Positions 34,352 to 42,983 are shown, counted from the stretch's first letter. The stretch is 64,000 nt of DNA from an uncultured Lachnospiraceae bacterium (GCA_910586015.1 CAJUGJ010000017.1:19939-83938), one strand, 5' to 3'. Program-made: numbers and translations. The notes: generated by a model not told the origin, from the sequence alone.

Positions 34352-34579
34352 AAGAGTTTCTTTTGTATCTTGCAGGAAAAGAATCTTCGAATGAATTTGT
34401 TCAAAAGGTAGATAGTGAGGTAAAGAGGGCAAAAGAAAATAAGGAATGGAGGAGAGAATATAGAAGAAGACAGAAGACAAGGCAGGGAAGAAGGCAGAAG
34501 ACAGGGCAGAGAAGAGGGCAGAAAAGAAGGCAGAAGAGAAATCATAGAAAAGATGCTGGAAAAAAAGTTTACTTTAGAA
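34349..34579 (+). pseudogene. Partial, frameshifted second Rpn copy
   Basis: It duplicates the C-terminal third of the gene just before it (compare 34046-34282), beginning KEFLLYLAGKESSNEF. A 32-bp deletion between two GAGAATAT direct repeats has shifted the frame after EWRREY. The N-terminal nuclease core is absent. The copy ends at TTTACTTTAGAA and runs directly into an unrelated coding sequence. Confidence 0.8.
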
Positions 34580-34930
34580 GAGGATCGCAAAAGCATATAT
34601 GACATATTCCCGCCAATGATGTTTTGTAGTGCAGCAAGCGATGAAAGCCGAAAATATATATGTCATATTAATGAAAATTTTCGAAGAGGGATTACAGAAG
34701 ATCATCCATTTATAATATGGCTGTTTGAAAATGCCGTTCAGCTTAATCAATATTTTCAAAGGCAATTTGAACAGATTATAGATTCTCTTTGTCAATTAGA
34801 CGCCAAAGCTATAATTCAAAATTGCAATATGGTTCGCGAACAGCTGCTTTCTTTATCAAATCATTACGGGGTAGATGTAAATTCCTTGCCACAGTTAAGC
34901 ATAGATGATTTTTGGTCAGAAGAAGAGTGA
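34553..34930 (+). CDS. Chimeric/truncated protein of unknown function
   Basis: The frame starts with nine codons from the Rpn copy (MLEKKFTLE) and then continues with unrelated sequence EDRKSIYDIFPPMMFCSAAS and RYICHINENF-like text to WSEEE (125 residues in all). The junction is where the Rpn duplicate ends, so the 5' part of an older gene was lost and replaced. A start at the ATG at 34616 is an alternative. The remaining part is helical and acidic and I do not recognise it. Confidence 0.45.
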   Translation: MLEKKFTLEEDRKSIYDIFPPMMFCSAASDESRKYICHINENFRRGITEDHPFIIWLFENAVQLNQYFQRQFEQIIDSLCQLDAKAIIQNCNMVREQLLSLSNHYGVDVNSLPQLSIDDFWSEEE

Positions 34931-35027
34931 GATATGTTTATTTCCATAATCGTGAATTGTAGACAGGAAAAAGTAATTTTATTATTTAGCATATAAACTA
35001 CAAAAAGAGAGTTTTTGAATAAAAAAT

Positions 35028-35071
35028 AAAGACTGTATATTAGCTAGGTTTTGACTAATATACAGTCTTTA
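35028..35071. terminator. Perfect 16-bp hairpin terminator
   Basis: AAAGACTGTATATTAG (35028-35043) and CTAATATACAGTCTTT (35055-35070) pair completely around an 11-base loop. It probably ends transcription from the accessory genes upstream. Confidence 0.75.
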
Positions 35072-35079
35072 CTTTGTCT

Positions 35080-35449
35080 GATAAAGTAAATCACAGAGTC
35101 ATGGTAGAGGTAGGTATGCACTCTTGGATTTTTACAATATCACTTTGAAAGTTTGATTAAATTAATTTTATATTTTACAGGCAAAATTCATGGAGAAAGG
35201 GTTTAAAAAACTTGTTTGAAGAGTATCCCCCTTCTCAAAAATATTTTAGATACTCTCTTTTTTCGATAAAGCAAATCACGGATCAGTGGTAGAGGTAGGT
35301 GATTACTGACTCTCAGATTTTTGCAATATCACTTTGAAGGTTTGATTAAATTAATTTTATATTTTATAGGCAAAATTCATGGAGAAAGGGTTTTAAAAAT
35401 TTGTTTGAAGAGAATCCCCTTTCTCGAAGATGTTATTAGATACTCTTTA
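35080..35449 (+). repeat. Two tandem ~185-bp repeat units
   Basis: Unit 1 (35080-35264) and unit 2 (35265-35449) share GATAAAGYAAATCAC, GGTAGAGGTAGGT, AATATCACTTTGAARGTTTG, TAGGCAAAATTCATGGAGAA and a final TAGATACTCT. Unit 1 ends in a hairpin, AGAGTATC/GATACTCT followed by CTTTTTT, a good terminator; in unit 2 this is decayed. It may be a duplicated small-RNA gene. Confidence 0.8.
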
Positions 35450-35461
35450 TGATGAAGGTAT

Positions 35462-37312
35462 TTATTTTTTAATAGCTCCTTCTTTAACCTCTGCAGAACC
35501 ATATGCTTTTATTATACCACTTGTTTTTTCACATTCATATACAACAATATATTTTCCGGTTGCAACAGTTACATTATCTACTCCAGTAGCAGGATTACTA
35601 ACTGCAAGACTTAAACCTAAAGAAGTTTTTGTAGCATTTAGTGCTATAGATGTTGGTGAGGAATCTTCAATTCTATAATAAAACTCATAATTGGAAGTAT
35701 CAGTACTGTTCGACCCGCTAACAATGAATTTTGTACCTGATGTGCCTCCCTGTGATAGTGTAACACTTAATCCTTTACTTGCGGATTTTGGATAGGTGAT
35801 TTTAGTTACATCAGTCTTACTGGATAATACCATATCTGTTTTTAATTTTGCATTTGCTTTCTTGCCAGTATATCTTATAACTAAGAAATTGTCTTCTGCG
35901 GCTTTAGTAACAGGCAAAACTTTAGCTTGATTAGCACCAACAGCAGTGAATGTTTCAGATGTTAGATCAAAACTATCATTTACTTTATGGGTATCTGCTG
36001 CACCACCAGTACCCGGTGTTGTAGTAATATTACTTTCTTCTGTCACTAGAATCTGCATTGCATTTTTGGTTTTATTTGTAATTTTTAGTCCAGTTACAGT
36101 GTTTTTCTTTGCATTAATAACTGGTTCTAAAGTATATTCTGTAGTTAATGGTGCTGCAGTTTGTGCTGGAAGATAAACATATGAAAGCTTGGATGCTTGT
36201 TTTTTGGCAGTTGCAGTGGTTCTCAATTCGATTGTTGCACCTAATAAAACACTTGCAGGAACATCAGTATTATCAATACTTACTTTTTGTGTAGCTGAAT
36301 CAAGTATTTTAGCATTTAGTTCACTTACAGTATATGCTTTTTTGGTACTGTTTTCTATCCATCCGCCAGTTTCATCGTCAACAGCTAAAGAGGTCCATAT
36401 ATTTTTCCTTTGTTTTGTAGGAAAAGTAGCTTTTAAATCATAATCTCCTATGATTCTCCATTCACAATTTGCAGGAATAGTTACAGTAATTTTGACAGGA
36501 TCTACTACTGCCTTTGGTCCATTTGATTTTTTTGGAATTTTAAGTTTTACTTCTTTACTTGGAATTGTACCTGAAGTTGGAAGTTTAGTTGGAGTTCCAT
36601 CATTACTTGAACATTGACGAATTAATAAAGTTGCTCCATAAGTTGCATATTCATCAATCTTTTCTTCTGAAAGAAATAATCCATTTGTCCATTCTGTACT
36701 ATATGCGGTTTTATATTCCCACCCAGCAGCTGTATCAGTATCAGTTATTGCAGTATGTGTAGAATTAGTAGTTCCCCATGAGCCATTTCCTAAAGGATTT
36801 CCCGCTGTAACTTTTATTTGCTCTAAATCATTAGCATTTGGAGTAAATTTTGCAGTTATTTTAGCTGGCTGGGCTTTTATATTTACAGTTGTAATCAAAG
36901 TTGGATCCGTTGCAATATTTTTTGCATCTACATCTGCATATACCTTAATCTTAACATCTTTTTTATAACTGATACCAGACATATCCACAGTAGTAGGAAC
37001 AGCATTAGCAACGGTGGTTTTATCACGTTTATATTCAATTCGTTCTGTACTGATTGTTTTTCCATTTGAATCTACTACTATATAAAAATAGAAACTCTTA
37101 TCTTTTTGATCCCCAGCTGTAACATTTCCACCAGATATGCTTACAGAAGTATTATTTCCATTACCCGGTGCAACGGTCAGTTGCTGTGTTTCATAGTCAT
37201 ACTTTACAACTGGTGCACCTGCTTCTGCCGTCAGTGTTCCTGTACCTGCAATGAGCCCGAAGGCGAACCCTGTAGTCAGGGCATATTTTGCTAACTTTCT
37301 TAAATTCATCAT
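35462..37312 (-). CDS. Secreted surface protein of unknown function
   Basis: A 616-residue exported protein. The ATG at 37312 follows ATGGAGGTAATGTT; the frame is open further upstream but without a fitting ribosome site. The signal peptide (KLAKYALTTGFAFGLIAGTG) ends near AEAGAP. The mature protein is rich in Thr, Lys, Ala and Asn and mostly beta-strand, with many small domain-like repeats (KLKIPKKSNGPKAVVDPVKI; VTKITYPKSASKG). No LPXTG or membrane anchor is seen at the end. An adhesin or surface-layer role is plausible but not shown. Confidence 0.65.
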   Translation of the reverse strand: MMNLRKLAKYALTTGFAFGLIAGTGTLTAEAGAPVVKYDYETQQLTVAPGNGNNTSVSISGGNVTAGDQKDKSFYFYIVVDSNGKTISTERIEYKRDKTTVANAVPTTVDMSGISYKKDVKIKVYADVDAKNIATDPTLITTVNIKAQPAKITAKFTPNANDLEQIKVTAGNPLGNGSWGTTNSTHTAITDTDTAAGWEYKTAYSTEWTNGLFLSEEKIDEYATYGATLLIRQCSSNDGTPTKLPTSGTIPSKEVKLKIPKKSNGPKAVVDPVKITVTIPANCEWRIIGDYDLKATFPTKQRKNIWTSLAVDDETGGWIENSTKKAYTVSELNAKILDSATQKVSIDNTDVPASVLLGATIELRTTATAKKQASKLSYVYLPAQTAAPLTTEYTLEPVINAKKNTVTGLKITNKTKNAMQILVTEESNITTTPGTGGAADTHKVNDSFDLTSETFTAVGANQAKVLPVTKAAEDNFLVIRYTGKKANAKLKTDMVLSSKTDVTKITYPKSASKGLSVTLSQGGTSGTKFIVSGSNSTDTSNYEFYYRIEDSSPTSIALNATKTSLGLSLAVSNPATGVDNVTVATGKYIVVYECEKTSGIIKAYGSAEVKEGAIKK

Positions 37313-37680
37313 AACATTACCTCCATGTAATCTACCAATCCTTATATGTGCCTTTTCTTGAAATATAAAATCCAAAGTTCTGTCAAGCACAATCCATTCC
37401 TTTGGAAACACCCTTAAAAAATTTTTTTCACCTCCTAGCTAAAGTATAGTATGGAAGAAAAAAGAAGACAATAAAAATGGCTATTTTAAGGGATATAAGT
37501 TTTTATTATCTTATAAAAACAAGATAAAAAGGAAAAATAAACATAAAATTAGATTTTATAATCTATTTATTCCGTTATTTTGATAATTGTAAAATAATTA
37601 TATTAAAATAGGTGGAGTTATAAGAAGATTTAACAGAAGAATTGTTTAGATGACATAATTCATTCAATTCTTAGGAAACT
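37313..37680. other. AT-rich spacer upstream of the surface-protein gene
   Basis: About 370 bases with no protein frame. On the minus strand a TAGGAGGTG sequence (~37430-37438) and an AAAAAATTTTTT palindrome lie ahead of the surface-protein gene, so its leader may be long. No promoter can be fixed. Confidence 0.4.
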
Positions 37681-37681
37681 A

Positions 37682-37711
37682 AAAAAGCCGTCGTATCATA
37701 CGACAGCTTTA
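37682..37711 (-). terminator. Terminator of the SRP RNA gene
   Basis: On the minus strand GCTGTCGTAT and ATACGACGGC form a 10-bp stem around one base, followed by six T. It lies just past the SRP RNA and is a textbook intrinsic terminator. Confidence 0.9.
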
Positions 37712-37727
37712 TCAGATTCTATTTATT

Positions 37728-38003
37728 TTACTCCGTGCATCTTGCTTTGTGTATTCCCCACAGGCGTTACCTCTACAGTTAACTCGGCTCAGGCACCCTT
37801 ACGGCACACAAGAGATTTCACTTAGTGCTGCTGTATTCCTACCCTGACACGGTTCATGAATTCTTGTTGCGTAAGACCCAAACGTCAACACCACTTATAA
37901 AGGGCAGCCCCACAGGTAAATACCCGAGGCAAGACATCACTCCTGCTATAGCGGATTGCAGGTACAGGGCACCGCCAGCTCCCCAGCTGCACGGAAATGT
38001 TTT
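37728..38003 (-). ncRNA. ffs: Signal recognition particle RNA (large type)
   Basis: On the minus strand the sequence contains the large bacterial SRP RNA landmarks: GCCCTGTACCTGCAATCC and CGCTATAGCAGG near the 5' end, ATGAACCGTGTCAGG, AATACAGCAGCACTAAGTG, and GTGCCTGAGCCGAGTTAAC in the 3' part. The ends pair (CCGTGCA with TGCACGG). The usual GTCCGGAAGGAAGCAGC apical loop is here GGTAGGAATACAGCAGC, a variant. A strong promoter lies upstream and a terminator downstream. It binds Ffh to target membrane proteins. Confidence 0.9.
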
Positions 38004-38022
38004 GACGTTATTTGTGTATAAT

Positions 38023-38051
38023 AGTATACTTGTTTTTTAGCAGCTTGTCAA
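38023..38051 (-). promoter_or_regulatory. Sigma-A promoter of the SRP RNA gene
   Basis: On the minus strand TTGACA (38051-38046), a 17-base spacer and TATACT (38028-38023). This is a near-consensus promoter placed ~15-20 bases before the RNA. Confidence 0.85.
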
Positions 38052-38205
38052 GAAAAATGAGTTTACTTTTTTTGTTATTTTTAGTAAAATTAAATTAACA
38101 GTCTTTACAATTTATTTTATGAGAGATTTTCGTCGATATATAATAGAATGATTAAGAAGCAAAAGATAGAAAGTATAAAAAGAAGTTACGACATGGAGGA
38201 TAAAG

Positions 38206-40770
38206 ATGGCATTAATGTGGAAAGAAAATTTAGCGAATCAGATTGAAAAAGGAACTGTAATTTTTGAAGCAGAAGAAGAGGTACAACATATTTGTTTGAT
38301 TTTAACGGGAAAAGTAAGTGTGAATGGTATGGGTGTACAGGTTGTATTAGGGACAGGAAACTTTTTAGGAGTTACAGATCTTTTTATGGGACGTTATTTA
38401 AGTACTTATACAGCATTAGAAGATACAATAATCTATATATTTCCAGTAAAAAATTCAAACAGTATAACAGAAATTTTAAACCAGCAAAAGGATTATCGCG
38501 GAATTATGGTATATACTTTAGCAAAGTATCTTACTACACTTTTGGAAGCAAAAAATAAACTCAAAAGTTGTGCAGAATCCTCTTATAAATTTTTAAAAGA
38601 AAGTGAGAAAGTCTGCCAAACAGAAGCAAAAAATTCAGGAATTTTATTTCCACAAATTGAAGAATTAGAGCAATTACAAGCCTATGAAGAAGAATTTACT
38701 GTAGAGAAAGAGAAGCTAGATTATTATTTAGACTGTGCAGAAATTCCCTATGATATCGTAAAAAGTTATTTTTCTTATTCTGTACCAATGGCACAATATC
38801 ATGTAAAAGAAATATCAGGATTAATTGCTCAAATTTTAATTTCATGTATGGAGATATTTCAGCATTTGTATGAGGTTTTTTCTTTTCTTATTAATGATGG
38901 ATCAGATCAGTTATTTCAAAGAGAAGCGGATCTTGCTATTAAGTTAGAAAGAGAAGGAAAAAATGCAGAAGATATTATTCAAAGACTAGATCAAACCATT
39001 GATCAGATTAATGAAATGGAACAGATATTAGTAGAATACTGTGGAACAGAATTTCCGATTGATCGGGAACAGATGGAACAGATTTATACAAATGTTTTAA
39101 TTGAGGGATGGATTCCATTTACAGAGGAAGATAAAAAAGAAGAACAAAAACAGTTAAGTAAAGAAACAAAAGAACAGGATTGGGAAGAAACAGAGAATGA
39201 AAAGTGGCAGGAGAGCGAAGATCAAGAGGAACAAGAAGTACAAGAGGAAGAAATAGAGGATAGAAATGAATGGGAAATAGAAAAGGACGAAAGTAAAACG
39301 AAGGAAGAAACGGAAATAGAGCAAGAAATAAAAGATAAAAGTGAAATAGAAGAACAAGTTGAGAATGAGGAAATAGATAAAAAGAAGTTAGAACAAATGC
39401 TTCAAGAAGTTTCAGGGGCTATGCAGCAGATTTTAGATTGTGCTGGTTTAGAAAAGGATAAAGAAGCATTATTAAAAGCAGATATTGAAGATTTAGTCAC
39501 AGCGGCAGATCGACAGAATCAAGACAGTGAAATGCACCAGACAAAGCAGGAGATTTCTTCTATATTTTATGATTTATATTATGCTGTTTTTTTATATTCT
39601 CAAAGAAGACCATTGCCATTAGCTGCCGAATTATTTTTAAACTATGGTTTTTTAGATGAACGATTGTTGTCTCAAAAACAGCTTGAAGATCTATTAAAGT
39701 TTAATAGTCAAGAGGATACTTCCAAAGCGCCTTGCTGTATTTATACAATGCGAGAATGGCTTCAACTTATTTATGATGGAGAAAAAGAACCCTCCAAAAA
39801 TGAGTTTGAAGAAGATTACAAAGATATTCTTCGAAAACAAAAGAGGATGGGAAAGATTACAGATAGGCAGGAAGCGGAACTACTTAGGGATAAAGAAAAA
39901 AAGGTATATTTTGAAATCAACAATATGTTTCATAGTAATCAGCGCCTATTAAATGGACAACTTTCTACCTTTGCACCTGTTTTATATCAGGAACAGATGT
40001 TTCGAGATATAGAAAACTTATTTTTGACGAAACAGAAGTTAAATGAAGCAGTATCCGAGCTTTTAAAAATTGATTATTCTGTTTTTTACCGAGAAGTGCT
40101 CTATTCCCACCCAGAGCAAGGAATTAATAAAGAGTATATTGCAAAACAGATTATGCCAGATCTTATTTTGTTTCCTGTAGTGGGAAATCATGTTTCGATG
40201 TGGCAGGAGATCACAGGAAGAAGACGCGATAGTGCAGGAAGATTTCTACTTCCAAGATTTACAGAGATAGCACCGTTTGATCTGATGATAAAGCTTTTTG
40301 GAAGATTTCGGTGGGAACTTTGCAGAACAATGCAGGGAAGTGCATGGAATGATATTAAATATAAATCTTTGACTTCGGAGTATATGGACTATTTACAATT
40401 TTATAAAAAGAATCATGATCTATCAGAAGAGAAAAAAGAAAAATTAAAGCTTCAGATCCAAAAAGGTAGAAATAATTCGAGGGAAGTATTTTTACAGGAT
40501 TATGAAGCATGGATAAAGGCAGAGGCAATAGGAGCAGTTCGGTTAAATAAAGTGGTTCGTGCGATTATGGCAGTTTATATCCCGTTTGCAAAATCAATCA
40601 GAGAACATCTGATAAGTCAGCCGTTGTTTGGAGATGTGATGGGAAGATATCAGCGTGAAAAGGCAAAAAGGATACGAGAATTAGAGACGAGATTTCGTGA
40701 ATTGGAAAAGCAACAAATTGAACTACCAGAAGAGTTGATAGAAACCATGCACTTTTATAAAGATTTATAA
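38206..40770 (+). CDS. Large cytosolic protein with N-terminal cNMP-like domain
   Basis: An 854-residue protein. The first ~110 residues form a double-stranded beta-helix like Crp sensor domains (KGTVIFEAEEEVQHICLILT; LTGKVSVNGMGVQVVLGTGN). No DNA-binding helix-turn-helix follows. Long helical stretches come next. A highly acidic, disordered linker at ~315-400 (EEQKQLSKETKEQDWEETEN) separates them from a C-terminal helical domain (~430-854) with FTEIAPFDLMIKLFGRFRWE. I know Lachnospiraceae homologues only as uncharacterised. The strong TGGAGGATAAAG site suggests steady expression. The function is unknown; it could sense a nucleotide and signal through the C-terminal part. Confidence 0.65.
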   Translation: MALMWKENLANQIEKGTVIFEAEEEVQHICLILTGKVSVNGMGVQVVLGTGNFLGVTDLFMGRYLSTYTALEDTIIYIFPVKNSNSITEILNQQKDYRGIMVYTLAKYLTTLLEAKNKLKSCAESSYKFLKESEKVCQTEAKNSGILFPQIEELEQLQAYEEEFTVEKEKLDYYLDCAEIPYDIVKSYFSYSVPMAQYHVKEISGLIAQILISCMEIFQHLYEVFSFLINDGSDQLFQREADLAIKLEREGKNAEDIIQRLDQTIDQINEMEQILVEYCGTEFPIDREQMEQIYTNVLIEGWIPFTEEDKKEEQKQLSKETKEQDWEETENEKWQESEDQEEQEVQEEEIEDRNEWEIEKDESKTKEETEIEQEIKDKSEIEEQVENEEIDKKKLEQMLQEVSGAMQQILDCAGLEKDKEALLKADIEDLVTAADRQNQDSEMHQTKQEISSIFYDLYYAVFLYSQRRPLPLAAELFLNYGFLDERLLSQKQLEDLLKFNSQEDTSKAPCCIYTMREWLQLIYDGEKEPSKNEFEEDYKDILRKQKRMGKITDRQEAELLRDKEKKVYFEINNMFHSNQRLLNGQLSTFAPVLYQEQMFRDIENLFLTKQKLNEAVSELLKIDYSVFYREVLYSHPEQGINKEYIAKQIMPDLILFPVVGNHVSMWQEITGRRRDSAGRFLLPRFTEIAPFDLMIKLFGRFRWELCRTMQGSAWNDIKYKSLTSEYMDYLQFYKKNHDLSEEKKEKLKLQIQKGRNNSREVFLQDYEAWIKAEAIGAVRLNKVVRAIMAVYIPFAKSIREHLISQPLFGDVMGRYQREKAKRIRELETRFRELEKQQIELPEELIETMHFYKDL

Positions 40771-40790
40771 TCGTTGTTCTCATTTTGTAT

Positions 40791-40819
40791 TTGACAATAC
40801 ATGTATTATTGTATACAAT
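40791..40819 (+). promoter_or_regulatory. Promoter and GntR-type operator of the citrate-synthase-like operon
   Basis: TTGACA (40791-40796), 17 bases, TACAAT (40814-40819). The perfect palindrome TTGTATACAA (40809-40818) overlaps the -10 box and fits the TNGTNNACNA pattern of FadR/FCD-type GntR operators. A GntR gene is the second gene of the operon, so autoregulation is likely. Confidence 0.75.
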
Positions 40820-40851
40820 GATACAACAATACAATTAGAGGAGGAACTGTT

Positions 40852-42258
40852 ATGGAGAACCGGAAAGTATATTTAAACCCGCACAATAATTTGTTGTCAT
40901 TAGAGGAGCATATGTATGAATTGGTGGATGTAAAGACACCAAATGTATTCCGAAATCTATTTCCATATAGTGAAGTTCCAAAGATTGCTTTTAATGATCG
41001 AATTGTTCCCCATAATATGCCAGAAGAAATTTGGATTACAGATACTACATTTCGTGATGGACAGCAGTCGAGAGCACCTTATACAACAGAACAGATTGTA
41101 AAAATTTTTGATTATCTACACCAATTAGGAGGATCAAACGGAATTATTCGTCAGAGCGAATTTTTCCTTTATAGCAAAAAGGATCGAGATGCAGTTTATA
41201 AGTGTATGGAACGAGGATATAAGTATCCAGAAGTTACTTCTTGGATTCGTGCAAGTAAGAAGGACTTTGAACTGGTGAAAGAGATTGGTATGAAAGAAAC
41301 AGGAATTTTAGTAAGCTGTTCGGATTATCATATTTTCTATAAAATGAAAATGACCAGAAATCAGGCAATGGAACATTATTTAAGTGTAGTCAGAGAGTGT
41401 TTAGAAACAGGAATTGCACCAAGATGTCATTTAGAAGATATCACGAGATCCGATATTTATGGATTTGTTATTCCATTTTGTTTTGAATTGATGAAATTAG
41501 GAGCAGAATATGGAATTCCAGTTAAAGTTCGGGCTTGTGATACTATGGGATATGGAGTGAACTATCCAGGGGCTGTAATACCACGTTCTGTACCGGGTAT
41601 TATTTATGGACTTATGACTCATGCAGGAGTGCCGAGTGAATTAATTGAATGGCATGGACATAATGATTTTTATAAAGCAGTCAGCAATTCTACTACTGCA
41701 TGGCTGTATGGGGCATGTGGAGTCAACTGCTCTTTATTTGGTATTGGAGAAAGAACAGGTAATACTCCACTAGAAGCAATGATTTTTGAGTATGCTCAGT
41801 TAAAGGGAACTTTAGATGGAATGGAAACAAAAGTAATTACAGAGCTTGCACAATATTATAAAAAGGAAATTGGATATGAAATTCCACCAAGAACTCCTTT
41901 TGTCGGTAAAAACTTTAATGTTACAAGGGCTGGAATTCATGCAGATGGTCTACTAAAGAATGAAGAGATCTATAATATTTTTGATACGGAGAAATTTTTA
42001 AATCGCCCTGTATTAGTTTCTATTTCAAATACTTCAGGACTGGCAGGAATTGCCCATTGGATTAATACGTATTTTCAATTAAAGGGCGAAGAAGTTATGG
42101 ATAAAGGGCATCCAATGGTAGCAAGAATTAAGGAACTTGTAGATCAGCAATATGAGGAAGGACGTATTACGGTTATGACAGACGAAGAATTGATAGATAT
42201 GATCAATCAATTTAAGGGTGACTATGACGTTCAATTACCGGATACCGTAATTTCTTAG
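40852..42258 (+). CDS. Probable Re-citrate synthase (isopropylmalate-synthase fold)
   Basis: A 468-residue aldol-condensing enzyme of the HMGL-like superfamily. The motifs are ITDTTFRDGQQSRAPYTTEQ (~60-80, metal and substrate loop), GSNGIIRQSEFFLYSKKDRD, RCHLEDITRSDIYGFV and the metal-binding WHGHNDFYKA (~265). Enzymes with this RQSEFF signature, from C. kluyveri and relatives, make citrate with Re stereochemistry and are often misannotated as 2-isopropylmalate synthase. No leu genes are adjacent. Re-citrate synthase is my inference. In anaerobes it would start the path to glutamate. Confidence 0.65.
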   Translation: MENRKVYLNPHNNLLSLEEHMYELVDVKTPNVFRNLFPYSEVPKIAFNDRIVPHNMPEEIWITDTTFRDGQQSRAPYTTEQIVKIFDYLHQLGGSNGIIRQSEFFLYSKKDRDAVYKCMERGYKYPEVTSWIRASKKDFELVKEIGMKETGILVSCSDYHIFYKMKMTRNQAMEHYLSVVRECLETGIAPRCHLEDITRSDIYGFVIPFCFELMKLGAEYGIPVKVRACDTMGYGVNYPGAVIPRSVPGIIYGLMTHAGVPSELIEWHGHNDFYKAVSNSTTAWLYGACGVNCSLFGIGERTGNTPLEAMIFEYAQLKGTLDGMETKVITELAQYYKKEIGYEIPPRTPFVGKNFNVTRAGIHADGLLKNEEIYNIFDTEKFLNRPVLVSISNTSGLAGIAHWINTYFQLKGEEVMDKGHPMVARIKELVDQQYEEGRITVMTDEELIDMINQFKGDYDVQLPDTVIS

Positions 42259-42269
42259 ACGGAGGAATT

Positions 42270-42923
42270 GTGGAAGAATCAGATAAATTTTCTCTGCGTG
42301 GAAAGGTATTTAACCGAATTCGAGAAGATATTTTAGAAGGAAGATATAATCAAAAAGAAGAGTTAAAGGAAAGTGTGATCGCGGTGGAATTGGGAGTCAG
42401 CCGAACCCCTGTCCGTGAAGCACTACGTCAGTTAGAATTGGAAGGATTGGTAACAATTATTCCGAATAAGGGAGCTTATGTCACAGGAATTTCAGAAAAA
42501 GATATTCATGATATTTATGTCATACGCTCTTATTTGGAAGGATTGTGTGCAAAATGGGCATGTGAAAATATGACAAAAGAAATAGTAGACGAATTGGAAG
42601 AAGTTATTTATTTATCGGAATTCCATACAAGAAAGGGACACCATGAACAGGTTGTGGAATTAGATAATAAATTTCATGAACTTATCTATGAAAGTTCTGG
42701 AAGTAAAATTTTACGTCATGTATTAAGTGATTTTCATCATTATGTTCAGCGTGTACGCAAACTTTCTCTATCTAAAACAGAACGAGCAGAAGAATCAAAT
42801 AAGGAACATCTTGCAATTTTAGAGGCAATTCGAAGTGGTGACAAAAAGTTAGCAGAAGAGTTGGCACATACTCATATTATATCGACTATACAGAATATGA
42901 AGGATTTTCATAAAGAAAATTAA
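42270..42923 (+). CDS. GntR-family regulator, FCD subgroup
   Basis: A 217-residue regulator with a GTG start behind GGAGGAATT. The winged helix at ~8-75 (DILEGRYNQKEELKESVIAV; SRTPVREALRQLELEGLV) is followed by the FCD ligand domain with its metal-binding histidines (LDNKFHELIYESSG; HVLSDFHHYVQRVR; EEHLAILEAIRSG-like, HTHIIS). It is co-transcribed with the citrate-synthase-like gene (11 bases apart) and likely binds the TTGTATACAA site upstream of it. The ligand is unknown, possibly an organic acid. Confidence 0.88.
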   Translation: MEESDKFSLRGKVFNRIREDILEGRYNQKEELKESVIAVELGVSRTPVREALRQLELEGLVTIIPNKGAYVTGISEKDIHDIYVIRSYLEGLCAKWACENMTKEIVDELEEVIYLSEFHTRKGHHEQVVELDNKFHELIYESSGSKILRHVLSDFHHYVQRVRKLSLSKTERAEESNKEHLAILEAIRSGDKKLAEELAHTHIISTIQNMKDFHKEN

Positions 42924-42983
42924 TTCTAAATCAAAAATATCGGCATAGAATGAATGGAATAAGAATATTAAAGGTGAAGCGTT

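Larger units (their letters stand above)
34931..35461. other. 530-bp gene-free stretch: terminator and tandem repeat
   Basis: No convincing protein gene. It holds a perfect hairpin at 35028-35070 and two copies of a ~185-bp unit at 35080-35264 and 35265-35449, described separately. The rest is AT-rich. Confidence 0.7.

Noticed and set aside
33931..34605. A 224-residue minus-strand frame rich in Ser, Phe and Leu across the Rpn genes
   Set aside because: It is the complement of the Glu/Lys/Arg-rich repeats of the Rpn genes, has no ribosome site and shows the repeat twice. It is a shadow frame.
37825..38040. A 71-residue plus-strand frame over the SRP RNA
   Set aside because: It overlaps the SRP RNA gene on the other strand, with a promoter and terminator for the RNA; the protein has no family features.
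39154..39357. Minus-strand frame rich in Phe and Leu inside the 854-aa gene
   Set aside because: It is the complement of the acidic linker (GAA/GAG codons) and has no ribosome site.
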